DNA of 64,000 nucleotides, taken from assembly GCF_001205715.1 (NCBI RefSeq), contig NZ_AQQZ01000008.1:168062-232061 (forward strand). Direction: 5' to 3'. This stretch comes from Pseudaestuariivita atlantica. Its GTDB lineage: Bacteria; Pseudomonadota; Alphaproteobacteria; Rhodobacterales; Rhodobacteraceae. A program made the translations under genes and the position numbers. The notes under the pieces were generated by a model. It was not told the origin of the DNA. It worked only from the letters and a program-made list of their open reading frames with translations, and ran no database searches. Of this stretch, positions 1 to 7,780 are shown in pieces. The stretch's first letter is position 1, and every line of letters starts with the position of its first letter.

Positions 1-211
1 GATCGGCCCAGACCACGTCTTGTTCGGGCGCGTTGCGGACAAACCGCATCAGGTCTCGCACGATCTGGGCCGGGTTCGCGGCGAGGTGCGCGTTGTCGTA
101 GGTGCGGGAGAAGCAGCCGTGGGGGACTTGTGCGGCGGCTGGGGTGGCAATCGCACACCCGACGAGCAACGCGCCCAGACGCGGAATCAAGGCCGCAGGC
201 CGCCGCGTCAT
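1..211 (-). CDS. Secreted protein of unknown function (5' part only)
   Basis: An ATG at 211 on the minus strand opens a frame that runs off the left edge of the window, giving the first 70 codons. The protein starts with two arginines, then a hydrophobic stretch (about residues 6-22) and an A-A-A-Q junction near residue 28, which reads as a Sec signal peptide cut after Ala27. The mature part begins with V-P-H-G-C-F and continues as a soluble-looking chain. It lies 139 nt downstream of the SoxB-like gene on the same strand and could be co-transcribed. I do not recognise the family. The signal peptide is clear; function is unknown because the rest of the gene is missing. Confidence 0.6.
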   Translation of the reverse strand, partial: MTRRPAALIPRLGALLVGCAIATPAAAQVPHGCFSRTYDNAHLAANPAQIVRDLMRFVRNAPEQDVVWAD

Positions 212-350
212 CGACGGGCCGCCCCCACGGCACGTCGATTTGGCTGGGCCTGGTGCATCGCCGGGGCGGAGTTCGGACTTGGCGACCATCAAGCGCGACA
301 GCCGATCTGTCGGATCGACGCACCGCGGCCCGTCGATGCCGCTCTGGCTC

Positions 351-1604
351 CTAGTGAAGGTTGTGCTGGGCACCTGTCCCCTCCTCGTCCATCAGGCCAC
401 GGCCCGTGCGGAACCGGTCGAGCCGGAAGGCGGCGGCGCTGTCATGCGGCTGGCCCGTCGCCATCAGGTGCGCCAGCGCGTATCCCGATCCCGGCACCGC
501 CTTGAACCCGCCGTAACACCAGCCCGCGTTGATGTAATACCCCTCGATCCCCGAGTGATCGATGATGGGCGATCCGTCGGGCGTCATGTCCATGATCCCG
601 CCCCACGACCGCAACACGCGGGCCTTGCCGATCACGGGCATCAGGGTCATCGCGGCCTCCATCACGTGCTCTTTCATCGGCAGGTTGCCGCGTTGCGCGT
701 AGGAGGCGTAGAAATCGATGTCGCCGCCAAAGACCAGCCCGCCCTTGTCGGACTGGCTGATATAGAAATGCCCCATCCCGAAAGAGATCACGTGGTCGAT
801 GCAGGGTTTCAGCCCCTCGGTCACGAAGGCCTGCAAGACGGTGGATTCGATCGGCAGCCGCATCCCCGCCATCGCCGCCACCTGTGACGACCGACCCGCC
901 ACCACCTGCGCCACCTTCCCGGCGCGGATCGGGCCACGCGTCGTCTGCACGCCGGTCACGCGGCCATTCTCGATGTCGATGCCGGTCACTTCGCATTGCT
1001 GGATCAGGTCGACGCCCCGGTCCGACGCGCCCCGCGCATATCCCCACGCCACCGCGTCATGCCGCGCCGACCCGGCCCGGCGCTGCATCAGCCCGCCGTA
1101 GATCGGGAAGCGCGTGTTGTCGAAATCGAGATAGGGGATCTCTTCGCGCACCTTCTCGGCGCTCCAAAGCTCCGCATCATCTCCCTGGTTCACGATGGCA
1201 TTGCCGCGCCGGGCATAAGCGTCACGCTGACCGTCGGAATGGCACAGCATCAGCTGCCCGCGTTGCGACAGCATGACGTTGTAGTTCAGGTCCTGCTCCA
1301 GCCCCTCCCACAGCTTGAGCGAGTGGGAATAGAACTGCGAGTTGCCTTCGAGGAAATAGTTGGCCCGCACGATGGTCGTGTTCCGGCCCACGTTGCCGCC
1401 ACCGAGATACCCACGCTCCAGCACCGCGACATTGGTGATGCCGTGGTTCTTGGCGAGGTAATAGGCCGTCGACAACCCGTGCCCGCCGCCGCCGATGATG
1501 ATGACGTCGTATTCGCGCTTCGGTTCGGGCGAGCGCCAATGCGGCCCCCAACCGGCATTGCCGGTCAGGCCTTCCTTCAGGATTCGCAGCGCGGAAAAGC
1601 GCAT
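351..1604 (-). CDS. soxB: Sarcosine oxidase beta-subunit-like FAD oxidoreductase
   Basis: 417 residues, the normal length for the beta subunit of heterotetrameric sarcosine oxidase, which oxidatively demethylates sarcosine in the cytoplasm. An N-terminal dinucleotide-binding glycine motif (GGGGHG, residues 38-43) binds FAD. The segment S-A-R-H-D-A around His182 matches the place where the family attaches FMN covalently to histidine. C-terminal W-G-G-I-M-D and N-A-G-W-C-Y-G-G-F-K are typical of SoxB. The usual partners soxD, soxA and soxG are not next to it: downstream is a secreted protein, upstream a divergently unrelated gene, so this is an orphan beta subunit. It may pair with subunits encoded elsewhere or act as a stand-alone N-methylglycine-type oxidase. 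Family assignment is firm, substrate is inferred. Confidence 0.85.
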   Translation of the reverse strand: MRFSALRILKEGLTGNAGWGPHWRSPEPKREYDVIIIGGGGHGLSTAYYLAKNHGITNVAVLERGYLGGGNVGRNTTIVRANYFLEGNSQFYSHSLKLWEGLEQDLNYNVMLSQRGQLMLCHSDGQRDAYARRGNAIVNQGDDAELWSAEKVREEIPYLDFDNTRFPIYGGLMQRRAGSARHDAVAWGYARGASDRGVDLIQQCEVTGIDIENGRVTGVQTTRGPIRAGKVAQVVAGRSSQVAAMAGMRLPIESTVLQAFVTEGLKPCIDHVISFGMGHFYISQSDKGGLVFGGDIDFYASYAQRGNLPMKEHVMEAAMTLMPVIGKARVLRSWGGIMDMTPDGSPIIDHSGIEGYYINAGWCYGGFKAVPGSGYALAHLMATGQPHDSAAAFRLDRFRTGRGLMDEEGTGAQHNLH

Positions 1605-1742
1605 CGGGTGCCTCCCTCGACCGGTATCCGGACTCAGCCGGTCGGTCAGAGGTTAGCAACGTCTGGACACTCCTGCCCAGAGCAAAAACGCCTCAATCGG
1701 TAAAGCGCGCGCGGTCTGCCTTCGACATGACCCGCGGCTCGG

Positions 1743-2291
1743 TCACCGGTGCGCCGTCGCGGTAGAAGGGCGTGCGCCGTCGCGGTAGAAGGGCGTGCGC
1801 CGGGACCGGCCCGTGACATGGCCCCAGAGGCTGGAAAACAGGAGCCGGATCATCAGCCGTTTCACACCGCGGTTGCGGGTGGGCGCGTCATGGCCCGGCA
1901 GCGCGCCCTTCGCGCCGTAGATCAGCCGCACCGGACCAAGCACCGAGGGGTCGGGCAGCGACGCCGCCGTGACCCCCGCCATCGGCGCCCAGCCCGGAAC
2001 ATGCGAGGCGACGGGCGTGTTGCAACAAGCGGTCGACCACCTCTCGAGCCCCTTGGGCGACAGCCGCGTGCAGACCAGTGCCGAGGTGTCGCCGGTCACC
2101 TCCATGTGACCCGGCTGGGTGATGAACAGGCGCAGGCCGCCGCCCGGCACCAGCTGGTCACCGATCCCGAGCGACCGCGCCCATGCGCGGCAATCGCGGC
2201 AATAGCAGATCGTGTGCGTGCCCGACCGCGCCCCTGCCGCGTCGACGGACCAGCGGACCGTGCCGCAGGCGCAGGCGAAATCGAGGCTCAC
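1743..2291 (-). CDS. Small Cys-rich protein (DUF6151/GFA-like), C-terminus frameshifted
   Basis: 182 residues from a GTG start at 2289-2291, which overlaps the TGA stop of the upstream glutamate dehydrogenase gene (GTGA), so the two are translationally coupled. The first residues V-S-L-D-F-A-C-A-C-G-T-V and the later C-Y-C-R-D-C (about 30-35) and A-C-C-N-T are the zinc-type cysteine pattern of the glutathione-dependent formaldehyde-activating-like superfamily (DUF6151 branch). Function is unproven. The last 10 residues are abnormal: a 23-bp tandem duplication shifts the frame and ends the protein at 1743. Removing one copy restores a continuous frame ending R-R-T-P-F-Y-R-D-G-A-P-V-T-E-P with a stop at 1693-1695, the likely ancestral C-terminus. 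The zinc core is intact, so the product may still work. Confidence 0.7.
   Translation of the reverse strand: MSLDFACACGTVRWSVDAAGARSGTHTICYCRDCRAWARSLGIGDQLVPGGGLRLFITQPGHMEVTGDTSALVCTRLSPKGLERWSTACCNTPVASHVPGWAPMAGVTAASLPDPSVLGPVRLIYGAKGALPGHDAPTRNRGVKRLMIRLLFSSLWGHVTGRSRRTPFYRDGARPSTATAHR
1749..1802. repeat. 23-bp perfect tandem duplication
   Basis: Two exact head-to-tail copies of a 23-bp unit occupy 1749-1771 and 1772-1794, followed by the first 8 bases of the unit (gtgcgccg) at 1795-1802. The same 8 bases therefore flank a single unit, which is what slippage or recombination between 8-bp direct repeats would produce. As 23 is not a multiple of three, the duplication shifts the reading frame of the gene it lies in. 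Confidence 0.95.
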
Positions 2292-3721
2292 AGACCCTTC
2301 GACTTGTAAGCCTGCGCCACCCGGCCGATCGCCACGATGAACCCGGCGGTGCGCAGATCGTCGACGTCGTCGCGCGCGCGCCAGACCTCGCGCATCGACT
2401 GGTACGAGGCGCGCATCGTGTCGTCGAGGCCCGACCGCACCAGTTCCAGCTCTCCCGCGCCGCGCAGGTACTTCTCCTTGAAGTTGGGCGTCATCGACCA
2501 TTTGTCGCCAAGGTGGTCCGACAGGCGTTCAAGCTCGGCCACGATCAGTTCGTGCCGCGCCTCTTCCTGCCGCCGCTGCATCCGGCCGAACCGGATATGG
2601 CTGAGGTTCTTGACCCATTCGAAATAGGACACCGTCACGCCGCCCGCATTGGCATAAAGGTCGGGGATGATGACGACGCCCTTCTTGCGCAGGATCTCGT
2701 CCGCGCCGAAGGTGACCGGGCCGTTCGCGGCCTCGATGATCAGCTTGGCCTTGATGTTCTGGGCGTTCTTCTTGTGGATCGCGCCTTCCATCGCGGCGGG
2801 GATCAGGATGTCGCAGGTCTCTTCGAGAACCTTGGCGCCGTTTTCGACATAGGTGGCGTCGGGGTAGCCTTTCACGCCGCCATGCTTGGCCATCCACGCC
2901 TGCACCGCGTCGACGTTCAGCCCGCCCGCGTCGGTCAGCGCGCCGTCACGTTCGATGATCCCGATGATCTTGCAGCCGTCCTCTTCGGACAGGAACTTGG
3001 CCGCGTGGTAGCCCACGTTGCCGAGGCCCTGCACGATCACGGTCTTGCCGTCGAGCTTGCCATCCAGCCCGGCGGTTTCGACATCGTCGCGGTGGCGGAA
3101 GAATTCCCGCAAGGCGTATTGCACGCCGCGGCCCGTCGCCTCCGTCCGGCCCTGGATGCCGCCGGCATGCGGCGGCTTGCCGGTGACGCAGGCGGCGGCG
3201 TTGATGTCGCTGGTGTTCATGCGGCGGTACTGGTCGGCGATCCACGCCATTTCCCGCTCGCCCGTGCCCATGTCGGGCGCGGGCACGTTCTGGGCCGGGT
3301 CGATCAGGTCGCGCTTGGCCAGTTCGTAGGCAAAGCGCCGGGTGACGCTTTCCATCTCCTGCTCGGTATATTCGCGGGGGTCGATGCACAGCCCGCCCTT
3401 GGACCCGCCAAACGGCGTTTCCACCAGCGCGCATTTATAGGTCATCAGCGCCGCCAGCGCCTCCACCTCGTCCTGGTTGACGCCCAGCGAGAAGCGGATA
3501 CCGCCCTTGACCGGCTCCATGTGTTCGGAATGCACCGACCGGTAGCCGGTGAAGGTATGGATCTGCCCGCGCAGCCGCACGCCGAAGCGCACCGTGTAGG
3601 TCGAGTTGCAGACCCGTATCTTGTCTTCCAGCCCCGGCGGCAGATCCATCAACGCCACTGCGCGGTTGAACATCAGGTCAACGCTTTTGCGGAAACTCGG
3701 CTCTTGGTCGGAGCTGGACAT
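2288..3721 (-). CDS. gdhA: Glutamate dehydrogenase (Glu/Leu/Phe/Val dehydrogenase family)
   Basis: 477 residues. The enzyme interconverts glutamate and 2-oxoglutarate plus ammonium, linking nitrogen and carbon metabolism in the cytoplasm. Substrate-site lysines are visible in E-P-V-K-G-G (Lys72), T-Y-K-C (Lys96) and the signature G-G-S-K-G-G (catalytic Lys108), with the catalytic aspartate in P-A-P-D-M-G-T (Asp150). The coenzyme domain carries GLGNVG (232-237). The length is somewhat above the 410-450 of most bacterial hexameric forms, mainly through a longer C-terminal tail. The gene is first in an operon with the small Cys-rich gene at 1743-2291 and diverges from the pilus cluster. Family membership is certain; whether it uses NAD or NADP cannot be read reliably. 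Confidence 0.92.
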   Translation of the reverse strand: MSSSDQEPSFRKSVDLMFNRAVALMDLPPGLEDKIRVCNSTYTVRFGVRLRGQIHTFTGYRSVHSEHMEPVKGGIRFSLGVNQDEVEALAALMTYKCALVETPFGGSKGGLCIDPREYTEQEMESVTRRFAYELAKRDLIDPAQNVPAPDMGTGEREMAWIADQYRRMNTSDINAAACVTGKPPHAGGIQGRTEATGRGVQYALREFFRHRDDVETAGLDGKLDGKTVIVQGLGNVGYHAAKFLSEEDGCKIIGIIERDGALTDAGGLNVDAVQAWMAKHGGVKGYPDATYVENGAKVLEETCDILIPAAMEGAIHKKNAQNIKAKLIIEAANGPVTFGADEILRKKGVVIIPDLYANAGGVTVSYFEWVKNLSHIRFGRMQRRQEEARHELIVAELERLSDHLGDKWSMTPNFKEKYLRGAGELELVRSGLDDTMRASYQSMREVWRARDDVDDLRTAGFIVAIGRVAQAYKSKGL

Positions 3722-4075
3722 GGGGCTCTCCTGGTTAAATGCGGCAGAGGATCAATCGAGTCGTTTCCAAGTCTACGCATGCGCGCAGGCAAAGCGCGAC
3801 CAATTTCTAGGCAAAATGGAAATCCGCGCGATTCGGCGGTTTGGCCGCCGGAACGGCCGCCAGACGGCGTCCGGACCAGGGCCGAAACGGCGATTGTCGC
3901 AGGGCCGTGAACAGTCGCGGCAATCCCCGCCAAGTGTCAACCAAACCAATGATATTTCAACACTTTTCGGGCCAAGTTGCCGCAATTTTGCCCCAAATGG
4001 CCGTCACATGCCTTGTTGTGACGAAACTTGGGCAAAGACGGGCCGAAATCGCGCCCCTGCCCCGAAGGAGTTCAG
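3722..4075. promoter_or_regulatory. Divergent intergenic region between gdhA and pilus unit 1
   Basis: 354 bases, visibly richer in A and T than the flanking genes. It must hold the promoters for gdhA (leftward) and the first pilus unit (rightward). A block at about 3948-3993, centred on ttcaac at 3956-3961, resembles a block at about 5041-5086 in front of the second pilus unit (ttcaac at 5051-5056); both lie 114-120 bases before their start codons. An inverted repeat cgtcac-N10-gtgacg lies near 4001-4022. No longer coding frame here looks real. Confidence 0.5.
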
Positions 4076-4270
4076 ATGCTCACACACTTCCTGCAGCGAC
4101 TCGTCGAAGGGCACCGCGCCGTCATGGCACCTGTCCACGCGACCCGTCGCGTTTCGTCATCCAAGGCTTCCGATCGCGCGCCCGGCCTTCTGGGCGTGCG
4201 ACCGGTGTCGCGCGGGGGCGCTGGCGGTTCCACCTTCGGGCGGACCATTCGAGACATGAGGTTCCCATGA
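4076..4270 (+). CDS. Small leader protein overlapping the first TadE-like gene
   Basis: 64 codons from ATG 4076, preceded by a strong ribosome-binding site (aaggag, 4065-4070). Its stop codon overlaps the start of the next gene as ATGA (4267-4270), the usual sign of translational coupling. The first residues M-L-T-H-F-L-Q-R-L resemble the M-T-H-F-S-F-L-A-R-F start of the following TadE-like protein. After that the chain is basic and rich in Arg, Ser and Gly with no membrane segment, so it could be a degenerate TadE relative, a true small protein, or just a coupled leader. No family recognised. Good start signal and overlap argue that it is translated. Confidence 0.45.
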   Translation: MLTHFLQRLVEGHRAVMAPVHATRRVSSSKASDRAPGLLGVRPVSRGGAGGSTFGRTIRDMRFP

Positions 4271-4815
4271 CCCACTTCTCTTTCCTTGCAAGGTTCCGGA
4301 ACGACGAACGCGGCAACATGACGGTCGAGGCCGTGATCCTGCTGCCGATCCTGATCGTGATGTTCATCGCGATGTTCGTGCTGTTCGATTACTTCCGCGC
4401 CCATTCGGTGGCCGGCAAGACGGCCTACACGGTCGGCGACATGATCAGCCGCGAGACCGACTACATCACGCCGGGCTACATGGACGGGGCGATGAACCTC
4501 GTCACCTTCATGAACGGCACCGACGCGGCCACCGCCGGGTTGCGGGTCACCGTCATCGGCTATGACGGACCCAACGACGCGCTGACGCTGGAATGGTCGT
4601 GGACCGAGGGCACGGGCTATGCGCCGTTGAACGAGGCGCAGGTGAATGCGCTGCGCGACCAGATCCCCGATATGCCGTCCGGCCAGCAGATTATCCTGGT
4701 CGAAACGAAATCGGTCTATGACCCGATCGTGGACCTGGGATTGTCCGACGCCCCGATCGAGACGTTCGTGGCCACCATGCCCCGGTTCGCCCCTCAGGTT
4801 CAGTGGCAGGGCTGA
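4267..4815 (+). CDS. TadE-like pilus/surface assembly protein (paralogue 1)
   Basis: 182 residues. Layout is that of TadE family minor pseudopilins: short basic N-terminus, the D-E-R-G-N-M-T-V-E-A segment with the invariant Glu, one long hydrophobic helix (about residues 20-42), then a periplasmic domain. TadE-type proteins sit in the inner membrane and serve Tad/Flp pilus assembly. The protein is clearly paralogous to the one at 7125-7691: both share G-D-M-I-S-R-E-T-D-Y-I after the helix, a V-E-T-K segment and a C-terminal P-R-F-A-P-Q-V. Start chosen at ATG 4267, which overlaps the stop of the small upstream frame. A terminator follows at 4849-4876, so it is the end of its own transcription unit. 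Confidence 0.8.
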   Translation: MTHFSFLARFRNDERGNMTVEAVILLPILIVMFIAMFVLFDYFRAHSVAGKTAYTVGDMISRETDYITPGYMDGAMNLVTFMNGTDAATAGLRVTVIGYDGPNDALTLEWSWTEGTGYAPLNEAQVNALRDQIPDMPSGQQIILVETKSVYDPIVDLGLSDAPIETFVATMPRFAPQVQWQG

Positions 4816-4848
4816 CGGCGCCGCGACGGCCCTGACGCACGGGCCCGC

Positions 4849-4876
4849 GCCCCGGCCGATACGGCCGGGGCTTTTT
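4849..4876 (+). terminator. Rho-independent terminator after TadE-like gene 1
   Basis: A perfect 10-bp GC stem (4849-4858 with 4862-4871), 3-base loop ata, followed directly by five T at 4872-4876. It lies 34 bases after the stop of the TadE-like gene and separates the two pilus transcription units. Confidence 0.85.
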
Positions 4877-5164
4877 CGCCGGGGTCCCTGTCCCGGCACC
4901 ACTCCGAACCGCGACACGGACGAGTCGCGACTCGGATTGCCATCCTAAAGCGCCTTTTGAGTACGCATTTCCGCCCATTGTCGCGGCAGCCTGACCAATG
5001 CAGGCCCACAAGCCCGGATTGTCCGCAAAATCCCAAAAATAATGAGAATTTTCAACGCTTAAGGCCCAACTTACGCCGCATTTGACCGACATAAACGCAG
5101 CTACACAAAAGGGGTGTGTTGGGGTGCTCGCCCGCCATTGGCGGACCGTAGAAGGAATGTGACA
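4877..5164 (+). promoter_or_regulatory. Promoter region of pilus unit 2
   Basis: 288 bases without a gene. The AT-rich block at about 5041-5086 (aatgagaatt, then ttcaacgctt, then aaggcccaac) repeats the pattern seen at 3948-3993 upstream of pilus unit 1, at nearly the same distance from the translation start. A ribosome-binding site gaagga (5151-5156) precedes the TTG start at 5165. Nothing else recognised. Confidence 0.45.
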
Positions 5165-6595
5165 TTGAAACGCTTGGGAACAGACACGCAGACCCGCGTG
5201 GCACGGGCCAAGCCCAACTATGTGGACTGGTTCCGCATGGTTCGCTTTGCTCGCGACGAAGACGGGGCACTCTCGATCTTCTCGCTGTTCATGTTCTTCA
5301 TGATCTTGATGGCCGGCGGTGTCGGCGTCGACCTCATGATGAACGAAATGAAACGCACCAAACTCCAGCACACGCTGGACCGGGCCGTGCTGGCTGCAGC
5401 CGACCTGGACCAGACGCTTGAACCGACGGCAGTGGTCAACGACTACTTCGCCAAGGCTGGCATGGGCAACTACCTGCAGAGTGTTGACGTCGATACCGGC
5501 CTCAACTTCAAGGAAGTGTCCGCGACCGCTGAAACGGTGACCGACACGATCTTCATGAACCTGCTCGGCATCAACAGCCTGTCGGCCCCGGCCTCCGGCA
5601 CCGCCGAAGAGCGGATCGGCAACGTCGAGATCTCGATGGTGCTCGACATCTCCGGCTCGATGGGCTGGAACAACAAGATCGCCAACCTGCGCAACGCGGG
5701 CCAGACCTTCGTGAACACGGTCATCAAGCCGGAAACCGAAGACCTGATCTCGATCTCGATCGTGCCCTACACCGCGCAGGTGAATGCGGGCCCGTTGATC
5801 TACGACAAGCTCAACGTGAACCACAAACACAACTACTCGCACTGTCTCGAGTGGAACTCGGGCGAATTCGACGATACCGAAATCGACCTGAGCCGCACGT
5901 GGGAGCAGGGCCAGCACTTCGAATCCTCGTCGAACTATCCGGGCACCATCCAGAACCCCGGTTGCCCGAAGCGGTCCTATGAACGCATCACGTCGTTCAG
6001 CCAGAACGCCTCGGCCCTGAACAGCCAGATCTCGTCGCTGCGCGCCCGCGCAAACACGTCGATCCACCTGGGCATGAAGTGGGGGACGGCGATGCTCGAC
6101 CCGACATTCCGCCCGATCGTGTCGCAACTGATCGCGGAAGGCGAAGTGGACTCGGAATTCTCGGGCCGTCCGGCGGACTATACCGACCCGGAAACGCTGA
6201 AGACCATCATCCTGATGACGGACGGTCAGAACGTGACCACGCGCCGGATCAAGGAATGGGCCTACAACGCGTCGAACGAGTACTACCACTGGTCGCGCTA
6301 CCCGCTGTGGTACTACCTGAACAACTACGTTCCGTCGTACCAGCACAGCAACTTCTACTTCACGAAGTACACGCCGAGCCAGGGTGATACCTACCTCGAC
6401 CAGACGTGTGACGCTGCCAAGGCCGCCGGGATCGTGGTGTGGTCCATCGGCTTCGAAACCGGCGAACACGGATCGGACGTGATGGAACAATGCGCCTCGT
6501 CGCCCGCACACTTCTTCGAAGTGGAAGGCTCCGAGATCGTAGATGCCTTCCAGTCGATCGCGCGCCAAATCAACCAGCTGAGGCTGATCCAATGA
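5165..6595 (+). CDS. tadG: TadG-like protein with von Willebrand factor A domain
   Basis: 476 residues from TTG 5165, chosen because gaagga lies 8 bases upstream; a GTG at 5159 in the same frame is too close to that site. One transmembrane helix (about residues 35-58) follows an F-A-R-D-E-D-G-A segment as in TadE/TadG proteins. After a roughly 95-residue linker domain there is a von Willebrand type A domain with the metal-ion-dependent adhesion site D-I-S-G-S (161-165), and later L-M-T-D-G-Q. TadG-type proteins are membrane-anchored pseudopilin relatives of the Tad/Flp export machine and may contribute to adhesion. It is joined to the next gene by an ATGA overlap. The Tad ATPase, secretin and pilin genes are not in this window. 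Confidence 0.82.
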   Translation: MKRLGTDTQTRVARAKPNYVDWFRMVRFARDEDGALSIFSLFMFFMILMAGGVGVDLMMNEMKRTKLQHTLDRAVLAAADLDQTLEPTAVVNDYFAKAGMGNYLQSVDVDTGLNFKEVSATAETVTDTIFMNLLGINSLSAPASGTAEERIGNVEISMVLDISGSMGWNNKIANLRNAGQTFVNTVIKPETEDLISISIVPYTAQVNAGPLIYDKLNVNHKHNYSHCLEWNSGEFDDTEIDLSRTWEQGQHFESSSNYPGTIQNPGCPKRSYERITSFSQNASALNSQISSLRARANTSIHLGMKWGTAMLDPTFRPIVSQLIAEGEVDSEFSGRPADYTDPETLKTIILMTDGQNVTTRRIKEWAYNASNEYYHWSRYPLWYYLNNYVPSYQHSNFYFTKYTPSQGDTYLDQTCDAAKAAGIVVWSIGFETGEHGSDVMEQCASSPAHFFEVEGSEIVDAFQSIARQINQLRLIQ

Positions 6596-7128
6596 CACAG
6601 AAACTCTTCTCCCGCCTGCGCCGCCACATGGCGCAGGAACAGGGCTCCATGACGGTGGAATTCGCCATCTGGTTCCCTCTCTTCATGGTGATCCTGCTCG
6701 CCTCTGTCGAACTGGGCGTGGTCACGGTCCGCCACACGATGCTGGAACGCTCGCTTGACATGACTGTCCGCGACATCCGGCTGGGGACCGGCACCGCTCC
6801 GCAGCACGACCAGATCAAGGACCAGATCTGCGAGAACATCGCACTGGTGCCGGATTGCCAGGAAAACCTGCGGCTCGAGATGATGCAGCGCGACCTGCGC
6901 GCATGGACCTCCATCGACGGCAACGCGGATTGCACCGACCAGTCGGCACCCGTCGCACCGGTGCGCCAGTTCTCGAACGGGCTGGACAACGAGCTGATGG
7001 TGCTGCGCGCCTGCCTGAAGTTCACGCCTTTCTTCCCGACCACCGCGCTGGGCGAGTCGATGGCGAAGGACGCGAACGGTGACGTGGGGCTTATTGCAAC
7101 CTCTGCCTTCGTGCAGGAACCTCGGTGA
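6592..7128 (+). CDS. TadE-like pilus assembly protein (paralogue 2)
   Basis: 178 residues from ATG 6592, which overlaps the TGA of the TadG-like gene. Q-G-S-M-T-V-E-F-A-I followed by a hydrophobic helix (about residues 24-45) is the TadE signature with its conserved Glu. The periplasmic part holds four cysteines (in C-E-N, D-C-Q, D-C-T, A-C-L), which could form two disulfides; the other two TadE-like proteins here have none. It is less similar to them than they are to each other, so this is a second TadE subtype. Translation of the next gene starts inside its stop codon (GTGA). Confidence 0.82.
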   Translation: MTQKLFSRLRRHMAQEQGSMTVEFAIWFPLFMVILLASVELGVVTVRHTMLERSLDMTVRDIRLGTGTAPQHDQIKDQICENIALVPDCQENLRLEMMQRDLRAWTSIDGNADCTDQSAPVAPVRQFSNGLDNELMVLRACLKFTPFFPTTALGESMAKDANGDVGLIATSAFVQEPR

Positions 7129-7691
7129 TCGACATGACAAGCAAACTGAACACGCTTTTCGCACGCTTCCGCAAGGACGAGGAAGCCAACCTGTCGGTCG
7201 AAGCGATCATCCTCCTGCCTGTCCTTCTGTGGGCGTTCATGGCGATGTTCATCTTCTTCGACAACTTCCGCTCCCACTCGGTGGCGCAGAAGGCGGCCTA
7301 CACGATCGGGGACATGATCAGCCGGGAAACCGACTACATCGACCCGACCTACATGACCAACGCCTACAAGCTGCTGCAATTCCTGTCGGAATCCGAAGCA
7401 GCCGACACCTCGCTGCGGGTCACGGTGGTCAAGTACAACGCCAACAAGGACCGCTATCAGCGCGTCTGGTCGAAAAAGAAGGGCGCCGGTTACGAACCCC
7501 TGAACAACACGCAGGTGAAGAAGCTCGCAAACAAGCTGCCCAACATGGTGCACAACGAGCAACTGATCCTGGTGGAGACCAAGACGCGGTACGACTCGGT
7601 GTCCGATATCGGCCTGCTGGGCGACGAGGTGGAAACCTTCGTGTTCACCCGCCCGCGCTTTGCACCGCAGGTGATGTGGAACGCAGGCTGA
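7125..7691 (+). CDS. TadE-like pilus assembly protein (paralogue 3)
   Basis: 188 residues if translation starts at GTG 7125, overlapping the previous stop as GTGA; an ATG at 7134 would give 185. N-L-S-V-E-A then a hydrophobic helix (about 24-46), then F-R-S-H-S-V and G-D-M-I-S-R-E-T-D-Y-I. These segments and the P-R-F-A-P-Q-V end are shared with the protein at 4267-4815, which points to a duplication within the cluster. Last gene of the three-gene unit; a strong terminator follows at 7727. Confidence 0.82.
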   Translation: MIDMTSKLNTLFARFRKDEEANLSVEAIILLPVLLWAFMAMFIFFDNFRSHSVAQKAAYTIGDMISRETDYIDPTYMTNAYKLLQFLSESEAADTSLRVTVVKYNANKDRYQRVWSKKKGAGYEPLNNTQVKKLANKLPNMVHNEQLILVETKTRYDSVSDIGLLGDEVETFVFTRPRFAPQVMWNAG

Positions 7692-7726
7692 CCGGCCCGC
7701 ACCCACACGACCCTGTCACAGACACG

Positions 7727-7758
7727 CCCCGTCCGATCAGCCGATCGGGCGGGGTTTT
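7727..7758 (+). terminator. Rho-independent terminator of pilus unit 2
   Basis: 12-bp stem (7727-7738 with 7743-7754, one G-T pair) around a 4-base loop, followed by tttt at 7755-7758. It closes the TadG/TadE unit and lies just before the end of the convergent gene at 7781. Confidence 0.88.
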
Positions 7759-7780
7759 CCTTTGTCCGCCGGCCCGGCTG

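Noticed and set aside
4001..4022. cgtcac-N10-gtgacg as a CRP/FNR site
   Set aside because: The arms do not match either consensus well enough; kept only as an unassigned inverted repeat in the intergenic entry.
3606..4259. 217-codon plus-strand frame crossing the gdhA start and the intergenic region
   Set aside because: Half of it is antisense to gdhA and the rest overlaps the pilus leader in another frame without a start signal.
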